The translations under genes were made by a program, and so were the position numbers. A stretch of 64,000 bases of DNA, from the NCBI GenBank assembly GCA_051867875.1, contig JBJDZG010000007.1, forward strand, positions 1 through 64,000. Reading direction: 5' to 3'. Position 1 is the stretch's first letter. The number at the start of each line of letters is the position of its first letter. The notes below the pieces were generated by a model that was not told where the DNA came from, searched no databases, and saw nothing but the letters and a program-made list of their open reading frames with translations. Source of the stretch: RGIG4608 sp051867875 (GTDB lineage: Bacteria; Bacillota; Clostridia; Oscillospirales; CAG-272). Shown piece after piece: positions 7,957 to 17,480 of this stretch.

Positions 7957-9390
7957 ATGAGAAAAATATTGTTTGTCGGCGCAGAGGTAATGCCATTTGC
8001 GGCAACGGGCGGTCTTGGCGACGTGCTCGGCTCATTACCCACCGCACTTAAAAGAGAATATCAGGACGATATAGACGTCAGAGTGGCTATGCCCCTTTAC
8101 GATTCGATAAAGCCCGAGTGGAGAAATCAGATGAAGCTTGAAACGGTTTTCAACGTTCAGCTCTCCTGGAGAAATCTCTACTGCGGAGTGCTCAGTCTTA
8201 AAAAGGACGGAGTAACGTACTATTTCATTGATAATGAATACTATTTCAAGAGAGGAAATCTCTACGGTTTCTATGACGATGCCGAGAGGTACGCTTTCTT
8301 CTGCAAGGCGGTAATCGAGATGCTCGGTGTGATAGGCTACTATCCCGACGTGCTCCATGCACACGACTGGCAGGCAGCTCTCTCGCTTACGTACCTCAAC
8401 TTTGAGTACCGTTGGAGAAGAGAGTATCAGAATATAAAGACAGTATTCACGATTCATAACATTGAATATCAGGGACAGTTCCCGTATTCCGTCGTTGGAT
8501 TTGTGTTTGGCTTCGGACACTCCGATTATCTCGATTATAACGGCTGTGTAAACCTTATGAAATGTGCTATCGAAATGGCAAACGTCGTAACGACTGTAAG
8601 TCCGAGATATGCGGAAGAAATAAAAAGCGATGAATACGCTCACGGTCTTGCGCCCATACTTAATAAGAATGCCCACAAGCTCACGGGCATACTCAACGGA
8701 ATTGACTACGATTATTATAATCCCGAGAAAGATTATGCAATTTACAAAAACTTCGGCTCGGGCGATATAAAGAATAAGAGAGTCAATAAGACGGAGCTTC
8801 AAAAGAGCCTCGGCTTGCCCGTAAGAGAGGACGTGCCGCTCGTTGCCATCGTTTCAAGACTTGCTTCCCATAAGGGACTTGACCTTGTGCGTGACGTGGC
8901 TTACGGTCTTGTAGATAACCACGATATGCAGCTAGTCGTTCTCGGTAAAGGCGAAGGTCAGTATGAGAATTTCTTCGTTGACCTTGAGCGCAACAGACAC
9001 GATAAGGTTCGTGCGCTTATGCTCTACGACAGAGACCTTTCAAAGCGTATTTACGCCGCGGCGGATATCTTTATGATGCCGTCAAAGAGCGAGCCCTGCG
9101 GTCTTTCTCAGATGATAGCTTCCCGTTACGGAGCTATACCCGTAGTAAGAGAAACGGGCGGACTTTACGACTCCATTAAGGGATACTGGCTCCTTAACGG
9201 AACGATACTCGGCAACGGATTTACCTTTGCCAATTACAGAGCAGATGAGCTCTACGAGCGCACACACGCCGCTATTGAGCTTTATCATGATAAAGAACTG
9301 TATCCGAGATTTATGAAAAAGATTATGGATACTGACTTTTCTTGGGGAGTTTCCGCAAGAAAATACTACGCACTTTATGAGAGAATGTAA
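7957..9390 (+). CDS. glgA: Glycogen synthase (ADP-glucose), GT5
   Basis: A 477-residue GT5 enzyme that transfers glucose from ADP-glucose to the growing alpha-1,4-glucan in the cytoplasm. The N-terminus has FAATGGLGDVLGSLP, the family's ADP-glucose loop (usually KTGGLGDV, here with Ala-Thr for Lys-Thr). HAHDWQAALSL and FTIHNIEYQG follow. The C-terminal GT-B domain has IVSRLASHKGLDL and the catalytic SKSEPCGLSQM. It lies 55 nt after glgD, with an AAGGAAGG site before the ATG. Confidence 0.95.
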   Translation: MRKILFVGAEVMPFAATGGLGDVLGSLPTALKREYQDDIDVRVAMPLYDSIKPEWRNQMKLETVFNVQLSWRNLYCGVLSLKKDGVTYYFIDNEYYFKRGNLYGFYDDAERYAFFCKAVIEMLGVIGYYPDVLHAHDWQAALSLTYLNFEYRWRREYQNIKTVFTIHNIEYQGQFPYSVVGFVFGFGHSDYLDYNGCVNLMKCAIEMANVVTTVSPRYAEEIKSDEYAHGLAPILNKNAHKLTGILNGIDYDYYNPEKDYAIYKNFGSGDIKNKRVNKTELQKSLGLPVREDVPLVAIVSRLASHKGLDLVRDVAYGLVDNHDMQLVVLGKGEGQYENFFVDLERNRHDKVRALMLYDRDLSKRIYAAADIFMMPSKSEPCGLSQMIASRYGAIPVVRETGGLYDSIKGYWLLNGTILGNGFTFANYRADELYERTHAAIELYHDKELYPRFMKKIMDTDFSWGVSARKYYALYERM

Positions 9391-9427
9391 GGTGCACTAC
9401 GATATACCTATTTAACTTGGAGGACAC

Positions 9428-11851
9428 ATGAATTACCAACCATCAGTGAAAGAAATCACAGAAAATTTAGAGGGCAAGCTCGCCAGATACTTCGGTTGTA
9501 CGTCTAAAGAAGCAACGAAAGAACAGATGTACAAGGCGGCTGCCATGACTGTAAAGGATATTCTCTCGGCTAAAAGAGGAGAATACAAAAAGCAGGTAAA
9601 CGAGGCAAAAGGAAAGAGAGTGTACTATATGTGCATGGAATTTTTGCTCGGAAGGTCGCTTAAAACAAACCTTTGTAACCTCGGACTTGATAAGGATTAT
9701 GCAAAATCCCTTAAATCACTCGGATTTGACCTTGACGACCTTTACGAATGCGAGCCCGACGCAGGACTTGGCAACGGAGGTCTCGGCCGTCTTGCCGCTT
9801 GCTTTATGGATTCACTCTCATCACTTGATTATCCCGCAACAGGATTTTCTCTTTGCTATGAGTATGGATTATTCAAACAGATGATAATTGACGGAACTCA
9901 GATAGAGCTTCCCGACGTATGGCTTCCCGGCGGTGAGGTCTGGCTCACACCCAGAACTGACAGGGTATTCAAGGTCAGACTCGGCGGAAAAGTCCGCGAG
10001 GAATGGCGCAAGGACCACATGGAGGTTATCTACGAGGACTGCGAAGAATACGAGGCAGTGCCCTACGATATGATGATATCCGGCGCTGACAGCAAGGCGG
10101 TTTCCTTGCTCAGACTTTGGAAGGCAAGAGATATTCACAATTTCAATATGGGACTTTTCTCTCAGGGACAGTACGCAAGAGCTCTTGAAGAGAGTACGAA
10201 TGCGGAAATTCTTACGAAGGTTCTTTATCCTTCCGACAACCATACAGAGGGTAAAATTCTCCGCCTTACACAGCAGTATTTCCTTGTTTCCGCATCTATC
10301 CAGAGCATCCTTCGTGACCACATGGCGGTTTACGGCACTATCGATAATCTCGCTGATAAGGTTGCAATTCATATCAACGATACACACCCCGCACTCTGCA
10401 TTCCCGAGCTTATGAGAATATTGCTTGACGAATATTTCTTCTCTTGGGAAAGAGCATGGGATACGGTACAGAAGATTGTGTCCTACACTAACCATACGGT
10501 ATTGCCCGAAGCACTTGAAACGTGGAATGAGGACCTCTTCAAGCTTAAGCTCCCCAGAATCCATCAGATTATCAAAGAAATCAACGAGAGATTCTGCAAG
10601 GACGCATGGAATGCTTTCCCCGGCAACTGGGATAAGATATCCAAGCTCAGCGTAATCGGCTACGGTCAGGTAAGAATGGCTAACCTCTCCGTTATCGGCT
10701 CGCACTCAATAAACGGCGTTTCAAAGCTTCACTCCGAAATATTAAAGGATTCTACCTTTAAGGATTTCTACCGTATGTATCCCGACAGATTTGACAACGT
10801 AACAAACGGTATCGCACACAGAAGATGGCTCTGCTACTCCAACCCCGAGCTTTCGTCCTTGCTTGACGACTGCATCGGAACGGGTTACAGACATAACCCC
10901 GAGGAGCTTGCAAACTTCGCAAAATTTGCGGACGATAAGGCAGTGCTTGAAAAGGTAAGAAAAATCAAGCACAACAATAAAAAGAACTTTGCAGACCTTC
11001 TTTACAAAAAGACCGGCGTAGCGCTTGATACGCATTCCGTCTTTGACGTGCAGATTAAGCGTTTGCACGAATATAAGCGCCAGCTTCTTAATGCGCTCAA
11101 TATCATTAATCTTTATATCGATATCAAGGAAAATCCCAATCTCGATATCCAGCCCCAGACCTTTATTTTCGGTGCTAAGGCAGCTCCCGGATACCAGATG
11201 GCAAAGGAGATAATCAAGCTCATCTGCTTCATTCAGAAAGAGATTGAAAACGACCCCGTCGTAAGAGAGAAGATAAGAGTAGTATTCCTTGAAAACTATT
11301 GCGTAAGTATGGCAGAGGCTCTTATTCCTTCCGCCGAGATAAGCGAACAGATTTCCCTTGCAGGTAAGGAAGCGAGCGGTACGGGCTGTATGAAGCTTAT
11401 GATGAACGGCGCACTTACCATCGGTACTCTTGACGGCGCAAACGTAGAGATGCTCGCCGCAGCAGGTAAGGAGAATATGTATATCTTCGGTCTTACCGCA
11501 AAAGAGGTTGAGGATATCTGGGCAAGAGGTTATCACTCAATCGAGTTCTATACCAATAATAACCGCCTTTCCAAGATTATCGACTGTCTCAACCGCGGCT
11601 TTGGCGGTCAGTCCTTCGCCAATATTTCAAGATACCTTCTTACAGGTAATATGGGCGTTGCAGACCCCTTCATGTGCCTTGCTGACTTCGAGTCCTACCG
11701 CACAACTCATGAAAAGATGATAGCTGACTACGCAGATAAGGATAAGTGGAACAGAATGTCCCTTATGAATATCGCTTCCGCAGGCTACTTTGCGGCTGAC
11801 AGAAGCATTGAGGAATACGCACAGAAATTCTGGAATCTTAAAAAAATCTGA
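9428..11851 (+). CDS. glgP: Glycogen/maltodextrin phosphorylase, GT35
   Basis: An 807-residue PLP enzyme that phosphorolyses alpha-1,4-glucan ends to glucose-1-phosphate. EASGTGCMKLMMNGALT holds the lysine that binds PLP; family members usually have GTGNMKFxLNGA, so the N-to-C and F-to-L changes are small variants. The N-terminal EPDAGLGNGGLGRLAACF motif and the Asp/His-rich central region (HINDTHPALCIPEL) are present, and the length is normal. A TTGGAGGA site precedes the ATG. Having synthase and phosphorylase in one operon means stored glucan can be built and drawn down under joint control. Confidence 0.96.
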   Translation: MNYQPSVKEITENLEGKLARYFGCTSKEATKEQMYKAAAMTVKDILSAKRGEYKKQVNEAKGKRVYYMCMEFLLGRSLKTNLCNLGLDKDYAKSLKSLGFDLDDLYECEPDAGLGNGGLGRLAACFMDSLSSLDYPATGFSLCYEYGLFKQMIIDGTQIELPDVWLPGGEVWLTPRTDRVFKVRLGGKVREEWRKDHMEVIYEDCEEYEAVPYDMMISGADSKAVSLLRLWKARDIHNFNMGLFSQGQYARALEESTNAEILTKVLYPSDNHTEGKILRLTQQYFLVSASIQSILRDHMAVYGTIDNLADKVAIHINDTHPALCIPELMRILLDEYFFSWERAWDTVQKIVSYTNHTVLPEALETWNEDLFKLKLPRIHQIIKEINERFCKDAWNAFPGNWDKISKLSVIGYGQVRMANLSVIGSHSINGVSKLHSEILKDSTFKDFYRMYPDRFDNVTNGIAHRRWLCYSNPELSSLLDDCIGTGYRHNPEELANFAKFADDKAVLEKVRKIKHNNKKNFADLLYKKTGVALDTHSVFDVQIKRLHEYKRQLLNALNIINLYIDIKENPNLDIQPQTFIFGAKAAPGYQMAKEIIKLICFIQKEIENDPVVREKIRVVFLENYCVSMAEALIPSAEISEQISLAGKEASGTGCMKLMMNGALTIGTLDGANVEMLAAAGKENMYIFGLTAKEVEDIWARGYHSIEFYTNNNRLSKIIDCLNRGFGGQSFANISRYLLTGNMGVADPFMCLADFESYRTTHEKMIADYADKDKWNRMSLMNIASAGYFAADRSIEEYAQKFWNLKKI

Positions 11852-11875
11852 TTAAGTCACGAAAGAAAGAATACA

Positions 11876-13789
11876 ATGTTAAATCAACATTCACTCAATT
11901 CCTCGGCGAATAACGTCGAGATAAAAAAAGAAATAAAGGTTGATGGAGCATGGGAAAATGCCTCGTATAGCGGGGCATTTTCCATAAATGAGGATATAAG
12001 ATTCAAGGTGAGCGTGCCGACGAGCATGGGCGCGCAGGGCGTAGTTTTGAGAATTAACCGCGACGGTGAGAACTATTGGGATATCCCGCTTGCTCTTTCG
12101 AGTTTTGAGCTCGGACGCGAGGAGTATACCGTCGAGCTAAATTTGAGGACGCTTTGCGGTGTCGTTCCCGCACTCTTTTTCTATGAGTTCTTGTTGTTGC
12201 GCGGAACGAGAACGCTTTTTACGGACAGTATAAACAATTACGACTTTGAACTATCATATCACTCGGCATCAAAATTCAATCTTCTCGTATACGAGGACTG
12301 TTTCCGCGCAAAAGAGTGGTTCGGAAAGGGTATAATGTACCACATTTTCGTTGACCGCTTTTGCAAGGGCGAGATAGAGCCGTATCATAGAGATGACGCC
12401 GTAATCAACGACGACTGGTATAACGGAATTCCGCAGTATGCCAAGGTTCAGGGCGAAAAGCTCAAAAACAATATGTTCTTCGGCGGAAATCTTAAAGGAG
12501 TTGAGGACAAGCTCGATTATCTTGAATCCCTCGGCACGAAGGTTATTTATCTGAGTCCCATATTTGAGGCGTACTCCAATCATAAATACGACACGGGCGA
12601 CTATATGCAGGTCGATAAGATGTTCGGCGGGGAGAGTGCCCTCGTATCGCTCATTGAAAAAGCCAAGGGAAAGGGCATATCCATAATTCTCGACGGAGTT
12701 TTCAATCATACGGGCGACGACAGCCTTTATTTTGATAAGTACGGAAAATATAATCGGCACGGCGCGTATATTGATAAAAATTCCCCCTATAAAAATTGGT
12801 TCTGCTTCAAGGAATATCCCGAGCAGTACGAATCGTGGTGGGGAATTGATATTATGCCCAAGCTCAACCAAAAAAATGAGGAATGTCAAAATTATTTCGT
12901 CGGCGACGGCGGAGTTATCGAAAAATATACGAACATGGGTATCGGCGGCTGGCGTCTTGACGTTGCCGACGAGCTTCCCGACGAATTTTTGTACAAGCTC
13001 CGCGAAAAAGTGCACGAGTGTACCGACTCCGAGGGTATTATTATCGGCGAGGTCTGGGAAAACGCCGCGGTCAAGACCGCATACGGAAAAAGAAGAAACT
13101 ATTTCCACGGGCTTCAGCTTGACAGCGTAATGAACTATCCTTTAAGAAACGGAATTATCGATTTCGTAACCTGCGGAAGTGCGGAAATGCTCTATAATGT
13201 CCTTGTTGAACTGTATTCTTCATATCCGAGATGCGTTTCCGACAGCCTTATGAATATCCTCGGCACGCACGATACGGAGAGAATTCTGACAGTCCTCGGC
13301 GACAATTACCGACCCGACGCACCTAATGACCACCTCGCAGTAATGAGAATGACCTCTCACGAGAGGGACGTCGCAATTTCAAGACTGAAAATGGCGTCGA
13401 TTTTGCAGTATACCGTTTACGGCATTCCGTCCGTGTTCTACGGCGATGAGGCTGGGGTTGAGGGCTATCACGACCCGTTTTGCAGACGCACGTACCCTTG
13501 GGGACGCGAAAATAAGACCATTTTGGAGCATTACCGCAAGCTCGGAGAGCTGCGAAATATCGAGCCTGCCTTTGACAGAGGTGATTTCCGCGTGCTTGAC
13601 CACGGCAGTGAAACGCTTATGTACGAAAGAGTTAAGGGCGACTCACGGGTAGTCATTATCGCCAACGGCGGAGCGGAGAATTACCGCGTGCGCCTTGAAG
13701 GAAGGTGGATAGATATGCTCTCGTACGAAAGCTATGAGAATAATATCACGGTAAAGCCCCATACGGCAAGAATAATGAAACAGATATGA
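11876..13789 (+). CDS. GH13 alpha-glucosidase/amylase (neopullulanase-like), cytoplasmic
   Basis: A 637-residue glycoside hydrolase without a signal peptide. The first ~150 residues form a beta-rich N-terminal domain like those before GH13_20-type enzymes. The four GH13 regions are seen: ILDGVFNHTG, WRLDVADEL (Asp nucleophile), IIGEVWE (Glu acid/base) and ILGTHDTER (Asp stabiliser). The likely substrates are maltodextrins or limit dextrins released during glycogen turnover. It is not a branching enzyme by overall motif context, but subfamily assignment needs a search. It is last in the glg operon, 24 nt after glgP, and its ribosome site is weak (GAAAGAAAG). Confidence 0.88.
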   Translation: MLNQHSLNSSANNVEIKKEIKVDGAWENASYSGAFSINEDIRFKVSVPTSMGAQGVVLRINRDGENYWDIPLALSSFELGREEYTVELNLRTLCGVVPALFFYEFLLLRGTRTLFTDSINNYDFELSYHSASKFNLLVYEDCFRAKEWFGKGIMYHIFVDRFCKGEIEPYHRDDAVINDDWYNGIPQYAKVQGEKLKNNMFFGGNLKGVEDKLDYLESLGTKVIYLSPIFEAYSNHKYDTGDYMQVDKMFGGESALVSLIEKAKGKGISIILDGVFNHTGDDSLYFDKYGKYNRHGAYIDKNSPYKNWFCFKEYPEQYESWWGIDIMPKLNQKNEECQNYFVGDGGVIEKYTNMGIGGWRLDVADELPDEFLYKLREKVHECTDSEGIIIGEVWENAAVKTAYGKRRNYFHGLQLDSVMNYPLRNGIIDFVTCGSAEMLYNVLVELYSSYPRCVSDSLMNILGTHDTERILTVLGDNYRPDAPNDHLAVMRMTSHERDVAISRLKMASILQYTVYGIPSVFYGDEAGVEGYHDPFCRRTYPWGRENKTILEHYRKLGELRNIEPAFDRGDFRVLDHGSETLMYERVKGDSRVVIIANGGAENYRVRLEGRWIDMLSYESYENNITVKPHTARIMKQI

Positions 13790-13792
13790 AAC

Positions 13793-13823
13793 AAAAGCAC
13801 TGTATTTACAGTGCTTTTGCTTT
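13793..13823 (+). terminator. Terminator of the glycogen operon
   Basis: AAAAGCACTGTA (13793-13804) pairs perfectly with TACAGTGCTTTT (13807-13818), then GCTTTT. Confidence 0.88.
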
Positions 13824-13858
13824 TGACTTAAAAAATTTTATAAAAATCAAAAAAGTGA

Positions 13859-13887
13859 TTGATATATCCGCCGAATTGTGATAATAT
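13859..13887 (+). promoter_or_regulatory. Predicted promoter of the 13931 lipoprotein gene
   Basis: TTGATA (13859-13864), 17-nt spacer, TAATAT (13882-13887). One mismatch from consensus in the -35 box and two in the -10 box. Confidence 0.55.
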
Positions 13888-13930
13888 TATCGTAGATAAA
13901 TATGTTATCCGAAATCTATAAAAGGTGAAT

Positions 13931-14482
13931 ATGAAAAAGCAGGATATAAAATACTTGGCGTTGATTTTCGTGCTCCTTGCCTTGTCGGTGATTTTGCCCT
14001 CGTGCAACGGAGAGGACAGTGTTTCAAAAAACACGGGAATACTCGCCGACAGAAATGTTATCTCTTCGATAAGGCAGGAAATAGCCGATAAGGAAAATTC
14101 TTCTCTGGCTGTAGAGGGCGATGTCTTTTGGACTGCGAGCGGAGCGCTGTGGCACGCAAGCTGTAACTGCTCCTACCTTTCAAATTCAAAGACGGTCTAT
14201 CACGGTACGCTTGACGAGGCAAAGCTCCTCGGAAAATCGAGAGGCTGCGAGCGTTGCGGCGCGAGTGGCGGTGATGAAAATATTTACGAGCAAATAGAGA
14301 ACAATGAGGTAGCAAAGGGCGACGTTTTCTTCACCGAGGACGGCACTTTGTGGCATTCAAAGGAAGATTGTCCTGTTTTGCTAAGTCTTTCGGCTGACAC
14401 AAAGATATACCACTCAAACCGCGCACTTGCCTTTACGCTTGGCAAAACGGAAGAGTGCGAAGAATGTAAAGACAAAGAATGA
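13931..14482 (+). CDS. Lipoprotein with two tandem Cys/His-motif repeats, function unknown
   Basis: A 183-residue protein with a lipoprotein-type signal (hydrophobic run, then LPSC with Cys25). The mature part is a tandem duplication. Both halves follow GDVF-x-T-x2-G-x-LWH, then C, then YH about 16 residues on, then LGK and C-E-x-C. The YH/CxxC pattern recalls the small Ada-type metal-binding motif appended to some ComEC-like and nuclease proteins, which is an inference. The gene start is the ATG at 13931, after AAAGGTG. It stands alone between terminator 13793 and the GNAT gene 35 nt downstream, and may be co-transcribed with it. Confidence 0.7.
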   Translation: MKKQDIKYLALIFVLLALSVILPSCNGEDSVSKNTGILADRNVISSIRQEIADKENSSLAVEGDVFWTASGALWHASCNCSYLSNSKTVYHGTLDEAKLLGKSRGCERCGASGGDENIYEQIENNEVAKGDVFFTEDGTLWHSKEDCPVLLSLSADTKIYHSNRALAFTLGKTEECEECKDKE

Positions 14483-14517
14483 ATAAATATTAACGCTGTA
14501 AAGCATAAGGAGTATTT

Positions 14518-15033
14518 ATGACTATCAGACTTGCACAGAAAAAGGACGTTGACAGAATAATGCAGATAATCTCCGATGCCCGCGAGAGCATCGGCAGATT
14601 GGGAATAGACCAGTGGCAATACGGATATCCGACCAGAGATATCGTAAAAGAGGATATTGAACTGAAAAGAGGATTTGTGGCAGTTGATGGCGAGCAGATT
14701 GTTGCAACCTTCGCACTTATGCTTCACGGAGAGCCCACTTATAAGAAGATTTATTGCGGTTCGTGGATAGGAAACGGAGAGTATATCGCTTTTCACAGAA
14801 TAGCCATCGACAGCCCTTACAGAGGACGCGGTGTGGCTGAGGAAATCATTAAATTCCTGCACACCTACGCAAATGAGAACGGCTATGAGAGCATAAGAGT
14901 CGATACCCATTCGGGCAATATGCCCATGAGAAAAATGCTTGAAAGAAACGGCTTTGAATATTGCGGTACGATTCACTTGCTTGACGGCGAATCGAGAGTA
15001 GCTTACGAAAAGCTGACGAAATATACGGAGTAA
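14518..15033 (+). CDS. GNAT-family N-acetyltransferase
   Basis: A 171-residue acetyltransferase fold protein. [20 protein letters not shown] is the acetyl-CoA pyrophosphate-binding motif A (pattern R/Q-x2-G-x-G/A), and [20 protein letters not shown] is motif B, where N-x-P/M-M is common in small-molecule GNATs. The substrate is unknown. It is followed 2 nt later by smpB, so it probably lies in one operon with smpB and the DUF1846 gene. Confidence 0.88.
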   Translation: MTIRLAQKKDVDRIMQIISDARESIGRLGIDQWQYGYPTRDIVKEDIELKRGFVAVDGEQIVATFALMLHGEPTYKKIYCGSWIGNGEYIAFHRIAIDSPYRGRGVAEEIIKFLHTYANENGYESIRVDTHSGNMPMRKMLERNGFEYCGTIHLLDGESRVAYEKLTKYTE

Positions 15034-15035
15034 TT

Positions 15036-15509
15036 ATGGCAGACAGTAAAAACACCTCGGTGAAGATAATCGCGCAGAATAAAAAGGCGTATCATGATTA
15101 TTTTGTCGAGGAAAAATACGAAGCAGGCGTGGAGCTCTTCGGCACCGAGGTCAAGAGCATTCGCGCGGGAAAAGTAAATATAAAGGAAGCATACTGTGAT
15201 ATAAAAGACGGCGAGGTTTTCGTCGTCGGTATGCACATAAGCCCGTACGAGCAGGGAAATATTTATAATAAAGACCCACTCAGACCGAAAAAGCTTCTAT
15301 TGCATAAAAAAGAGATACTTAAACTTTTCGGGCTTGTAGCACAAAAGGGTTATGCACTCGTACCCCTCGAAGTTTACCTCTCAAATTCGAGAGTAAAGGT
15401 CGAAATAGGACTGTGCCGAGGCAAGAAGCTCTACGATAAAAGAGAGGATATGGCACGAAATTCCGCAAAGAGGGATATGGAAAGAGCCTTCAAATCAAAT
15501 AACGGATAA
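15036..15509 (+). CDS. smpB: SsrA-binding protein SmpB
   Basis: A 157-residue partner of tmRNA in trans-translation: it binds the tRNA-like domain and mimics the missing anticodon arm in the ribosome. The family core [20 protein letters not shown] and the [19 protein letters not shown] and GKKLYDKRE motifs are present, with the lysine/arginine-rich C-terminal tail. The ssrA gene lies about 2.6 kb downstream on the other strand. Confidence 0.96.
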   Translation: MADSKNTSVKIIAQNKKAYHDYFVEEKYEAGVELFGTEVKSIRAGKVNIKEAYCDIKDGEVFVVGMHISPYEQGNIYNKDPLRPKKLLLHKKEILKLFGLVAQKGYALVPLEVYLSNSRVKVEIGLCRGKKLYDKREDMARNSAKRDMERAFKSNNG

Positions 15510-15520
15510 CGGATAGGATT

Positions 15521-17011
15521 ATGAATATCAGTTTTGATAACGAAAAATATATTGATATGCAGTCGAAGCATATCAAGGACAGAATAGAGAAATTCGGCGG
15601 TAAGCTTTATCTTGAATTCGGCGGTAAGCTTTTCGACGACTATCACGCGTCGCGAGTGCTTCCCGGATTTAAGCCCGACAGTAAGCTTCAAATGCTTCTT
15701 GCATTAAAAGACAGAGCGGAAATAGTAATCGCCGTAAACTCCGACGATATTGAGAAAAATAAAATCCGCGGTGACCTCGGAATTACCTACGACCTTGACG
15801 TGATACGGCTTATCGACGCATTCCGCGGTGTCGGACTGTTCGTCGGAAGCGTCGTGCTCACCCGCTTTGAGGGCGCAAATTCAGCAGTTGCGAAATTTGA
15901 ACGCAAGCTTGTAAAGCTCGGAGTTAAGGTATACCACCATTACAGAATAGCGGGCTATCCCTCAAACGTCGATAAAATCGTCAGCGACGATGGCTACGGT
16001 AAAAACGAATATATCGAGACCGAAAAGGAGCTGATTGTGGTTACAGGTCCCGGTCCCGGAAGCGGGAAAATGGCGGTCTGCCTTTCTCAGCTCTACTCGG
16101 ATAATAAGCGCGGAATCAAGGCGGGATACGCCAAGTTTGAAACCTTTCCGATATGGAATAAACCTCTGCGCCACCCCGTAAACCTCGCTTATGAGGCGGC
16201 AACCGCCGACCTTAACGACGTAAATATGATAGACCCTTACCACCTTGAAAAATACGGTGAGCTCGCGGTGAACTATAACCGCGACGTTGAGATTTTCCCC
16301 GTGCTTGACGCGATTTTCAAGGGAATTTACGGAAATTCTCCCTATTCTTCGCCAACCGATATGGGTGTCAATATGGCAGGTAATTGCATAGTTGACGACG
16401 AATCGGTAGCAGAGGCATCGAAAAGGGAAATAGCGCGCCGTTATTATGACGCACTCTGCGCGTGCAGAGAGGACGATACGGAGCGAAATCGGAACGCGGT
16501 GGAGAAAATCGAGCTCCTGATGCAACAGGCGGGAATTAGCAAGGACTACCGTAGGGTGGTTTCTTATGCCAAGCAAAAGAGCGCCGAGAGCGGAGTGCCC
16601 GCAAGTGCTATCGAGCTTCCCGACGGCAGAATTGTTACGGGTAAATCCACGGATTTGCTTGAATCCGTTTCGGCTATGCTCCTCAACGCACTTAAAGAGA
16701 TAACGGGAATCCCCGACGAGATTCACCTGCTCGCTCCCGAGGTAATCGAGCCCGTGCAAAAGCTGAAATGCCAGTACCTTTCGAGAACGTATACAAAGCT
16801 GAACGTCAACGAGATACTGATAGCACTCTCTATCTCCGCACATACCTCGGCAACCGCGGCTCACGCACTCAAACAGCTCCCGAAGCTCGCGTCCTGCGAT
16901 ATTCATTCAACGGTAATGCTTCCGAGTGCCGATATGGAAGTCCTTCGCAAGTTGGGGCTTAACGTAACCTGCGAGCCGAAATATCAAATCAAAGAAATTT
17001 TTGTAGGATAA
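15521..17011 (+). CDS. DUF1846 family protein
   Basis: A 496-residue soluble protein matching the conserved DUF1846 family of Firmicutes and other anaerobes. Recognisable family stretches are LYLEFGGKLFDDYHASRVLP near the N-terminus, VVTGPGPGSGKMAVCLSQLY at about 170-190 (a P-loop-like glycine run) and SPTDMGVNMAGNCIVDD. ATP-dependent function has been suggested from the glycine-rich loop, but no reaction is established that I can state with confidence. It starts 11 nt after smpB. No clear terminator follows; the repeat region begins directly after. Confidence 0.85.
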   Translation: MNISFDNEKYIDMQSKHIKDRIEKFGGKLYLEFGGKLFDDYHASRVLPGFKPDSKLQMLLALKDRAEIVIAVNSDDIEKNKIRGDLGITYDLDVIRLIDAFRGVGLFVGSVVLTRFEGANSAVAKFERKLVKLGVKVYHHYRIAGYPSNVDKIVSDDGYGKNEYIETEKELIVVTGPGPGSGKMAVCLSQLYSDNKRGIKAGYAKFETFPIWNKPLRHPVNLAYEAATADLNDVNMIDPYHLEKYGELAVNYNRDVEIFPVLDAIFKGIYGNSPYSSPTDMGVNMAGNCIVDDESVAEASKREIARRYYDALCACREDDTERNRNAVEKIELLMQQAGISKDYRRVVSYAKQKSAESGVPASAIELPDGRIVTGKSTDLLESVSAMLLNALKEITGIPDEIHLLAPEVIEPVQKLKCQYLSRTYTKLNVNEILIALSISAHTSATAAHALKQLPKLASCDIHSTVMLPSADMEVLRKLGLNVTCEPKYQIKEIFVG

Positions 17012-17045
17012 AACAAAAGCACTTGCCTTGCCCTCATTTTTTTGC

Positions 17046-17120
17046 TGTGTTCGCACCGCACCCAAACGGGCGTTTTGCCCCGCTTTTTCAAAAGCGGGTG
17101 CGGGCGGCGGGGCGCGTAGC
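17046..17120 (+). repeat. Left copy of a ~75-bp direct repeat
   Basis: Starts TGTGTTCGCACCGCACCCAA and runs through the hairpin-like GCTTTTTCAAAAGCGGG to GGCGCGTAGC. A second copy with some differences lies at 17816-17890 in the same direction, so the two flank the tandem array. Confidence 0.8.
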
Positions 17121-17171
17121 CCCGCCTCGCTCTCCGCAGAGAGCGAAACTCTCACTCGGCATTTCTTTTTT

Positions 17172-17220
17172 GTTAGCTTTTTTCTTTGGGCCTTTCGCGT
17201 CAAAGAAAAAAGCGGCTAAC
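17172..17220. repeat. Long inverted repeat
   Basis: GTTAGCTTTTTTCTTTG (17172-17188) pairs with CAAAGAAAAAAGC-GGC-TAAC (17201-17220), where GGC is an insertion in the right arm. The 12-nt loop is GGCCTTTCGCGT. It is probably a small dispersed element rather than a terminator. Confidence 0.75.
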
Positions 17221-17312
17221 GAGTCTTGGTATCCTCACGGCTATTGATATCAAACAAACACTCGCGCACCCATTATGTTGTTTTGCTCCGCGTTGATTTT
17301 ATGACATAATCA

Positions 17313-17339
17313 GTAGGGGGCGACGTCCTCGACGCCCCG
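17313..17339 (-). repeat. Inverted copy of the 67-bp array core
   Basis: These 27 bases are the exact reverse complement of the hairpin core found in each unit of the array at 17481-17813. Confidence 0.85.
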
Positions 17340-17480
17340 AAAAGCGCGGAATTGTTGACGTGTGGAAACATATCAAATTATTAAATGTTTTTTCGGCAAT
17401 TATGTTGTTTGTGCTACAAAACGGACCGTCGGGGACGCCGGTCCCTACGGTTATCGCGCGTGCGCCCGTGCGAATGCGAG

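Noticed and set aside
17023..17247. Overlapping short frames in the repeat region
   Set aside because: They consist of repeat sequence, lack ribosome sites and have unlikely composition.
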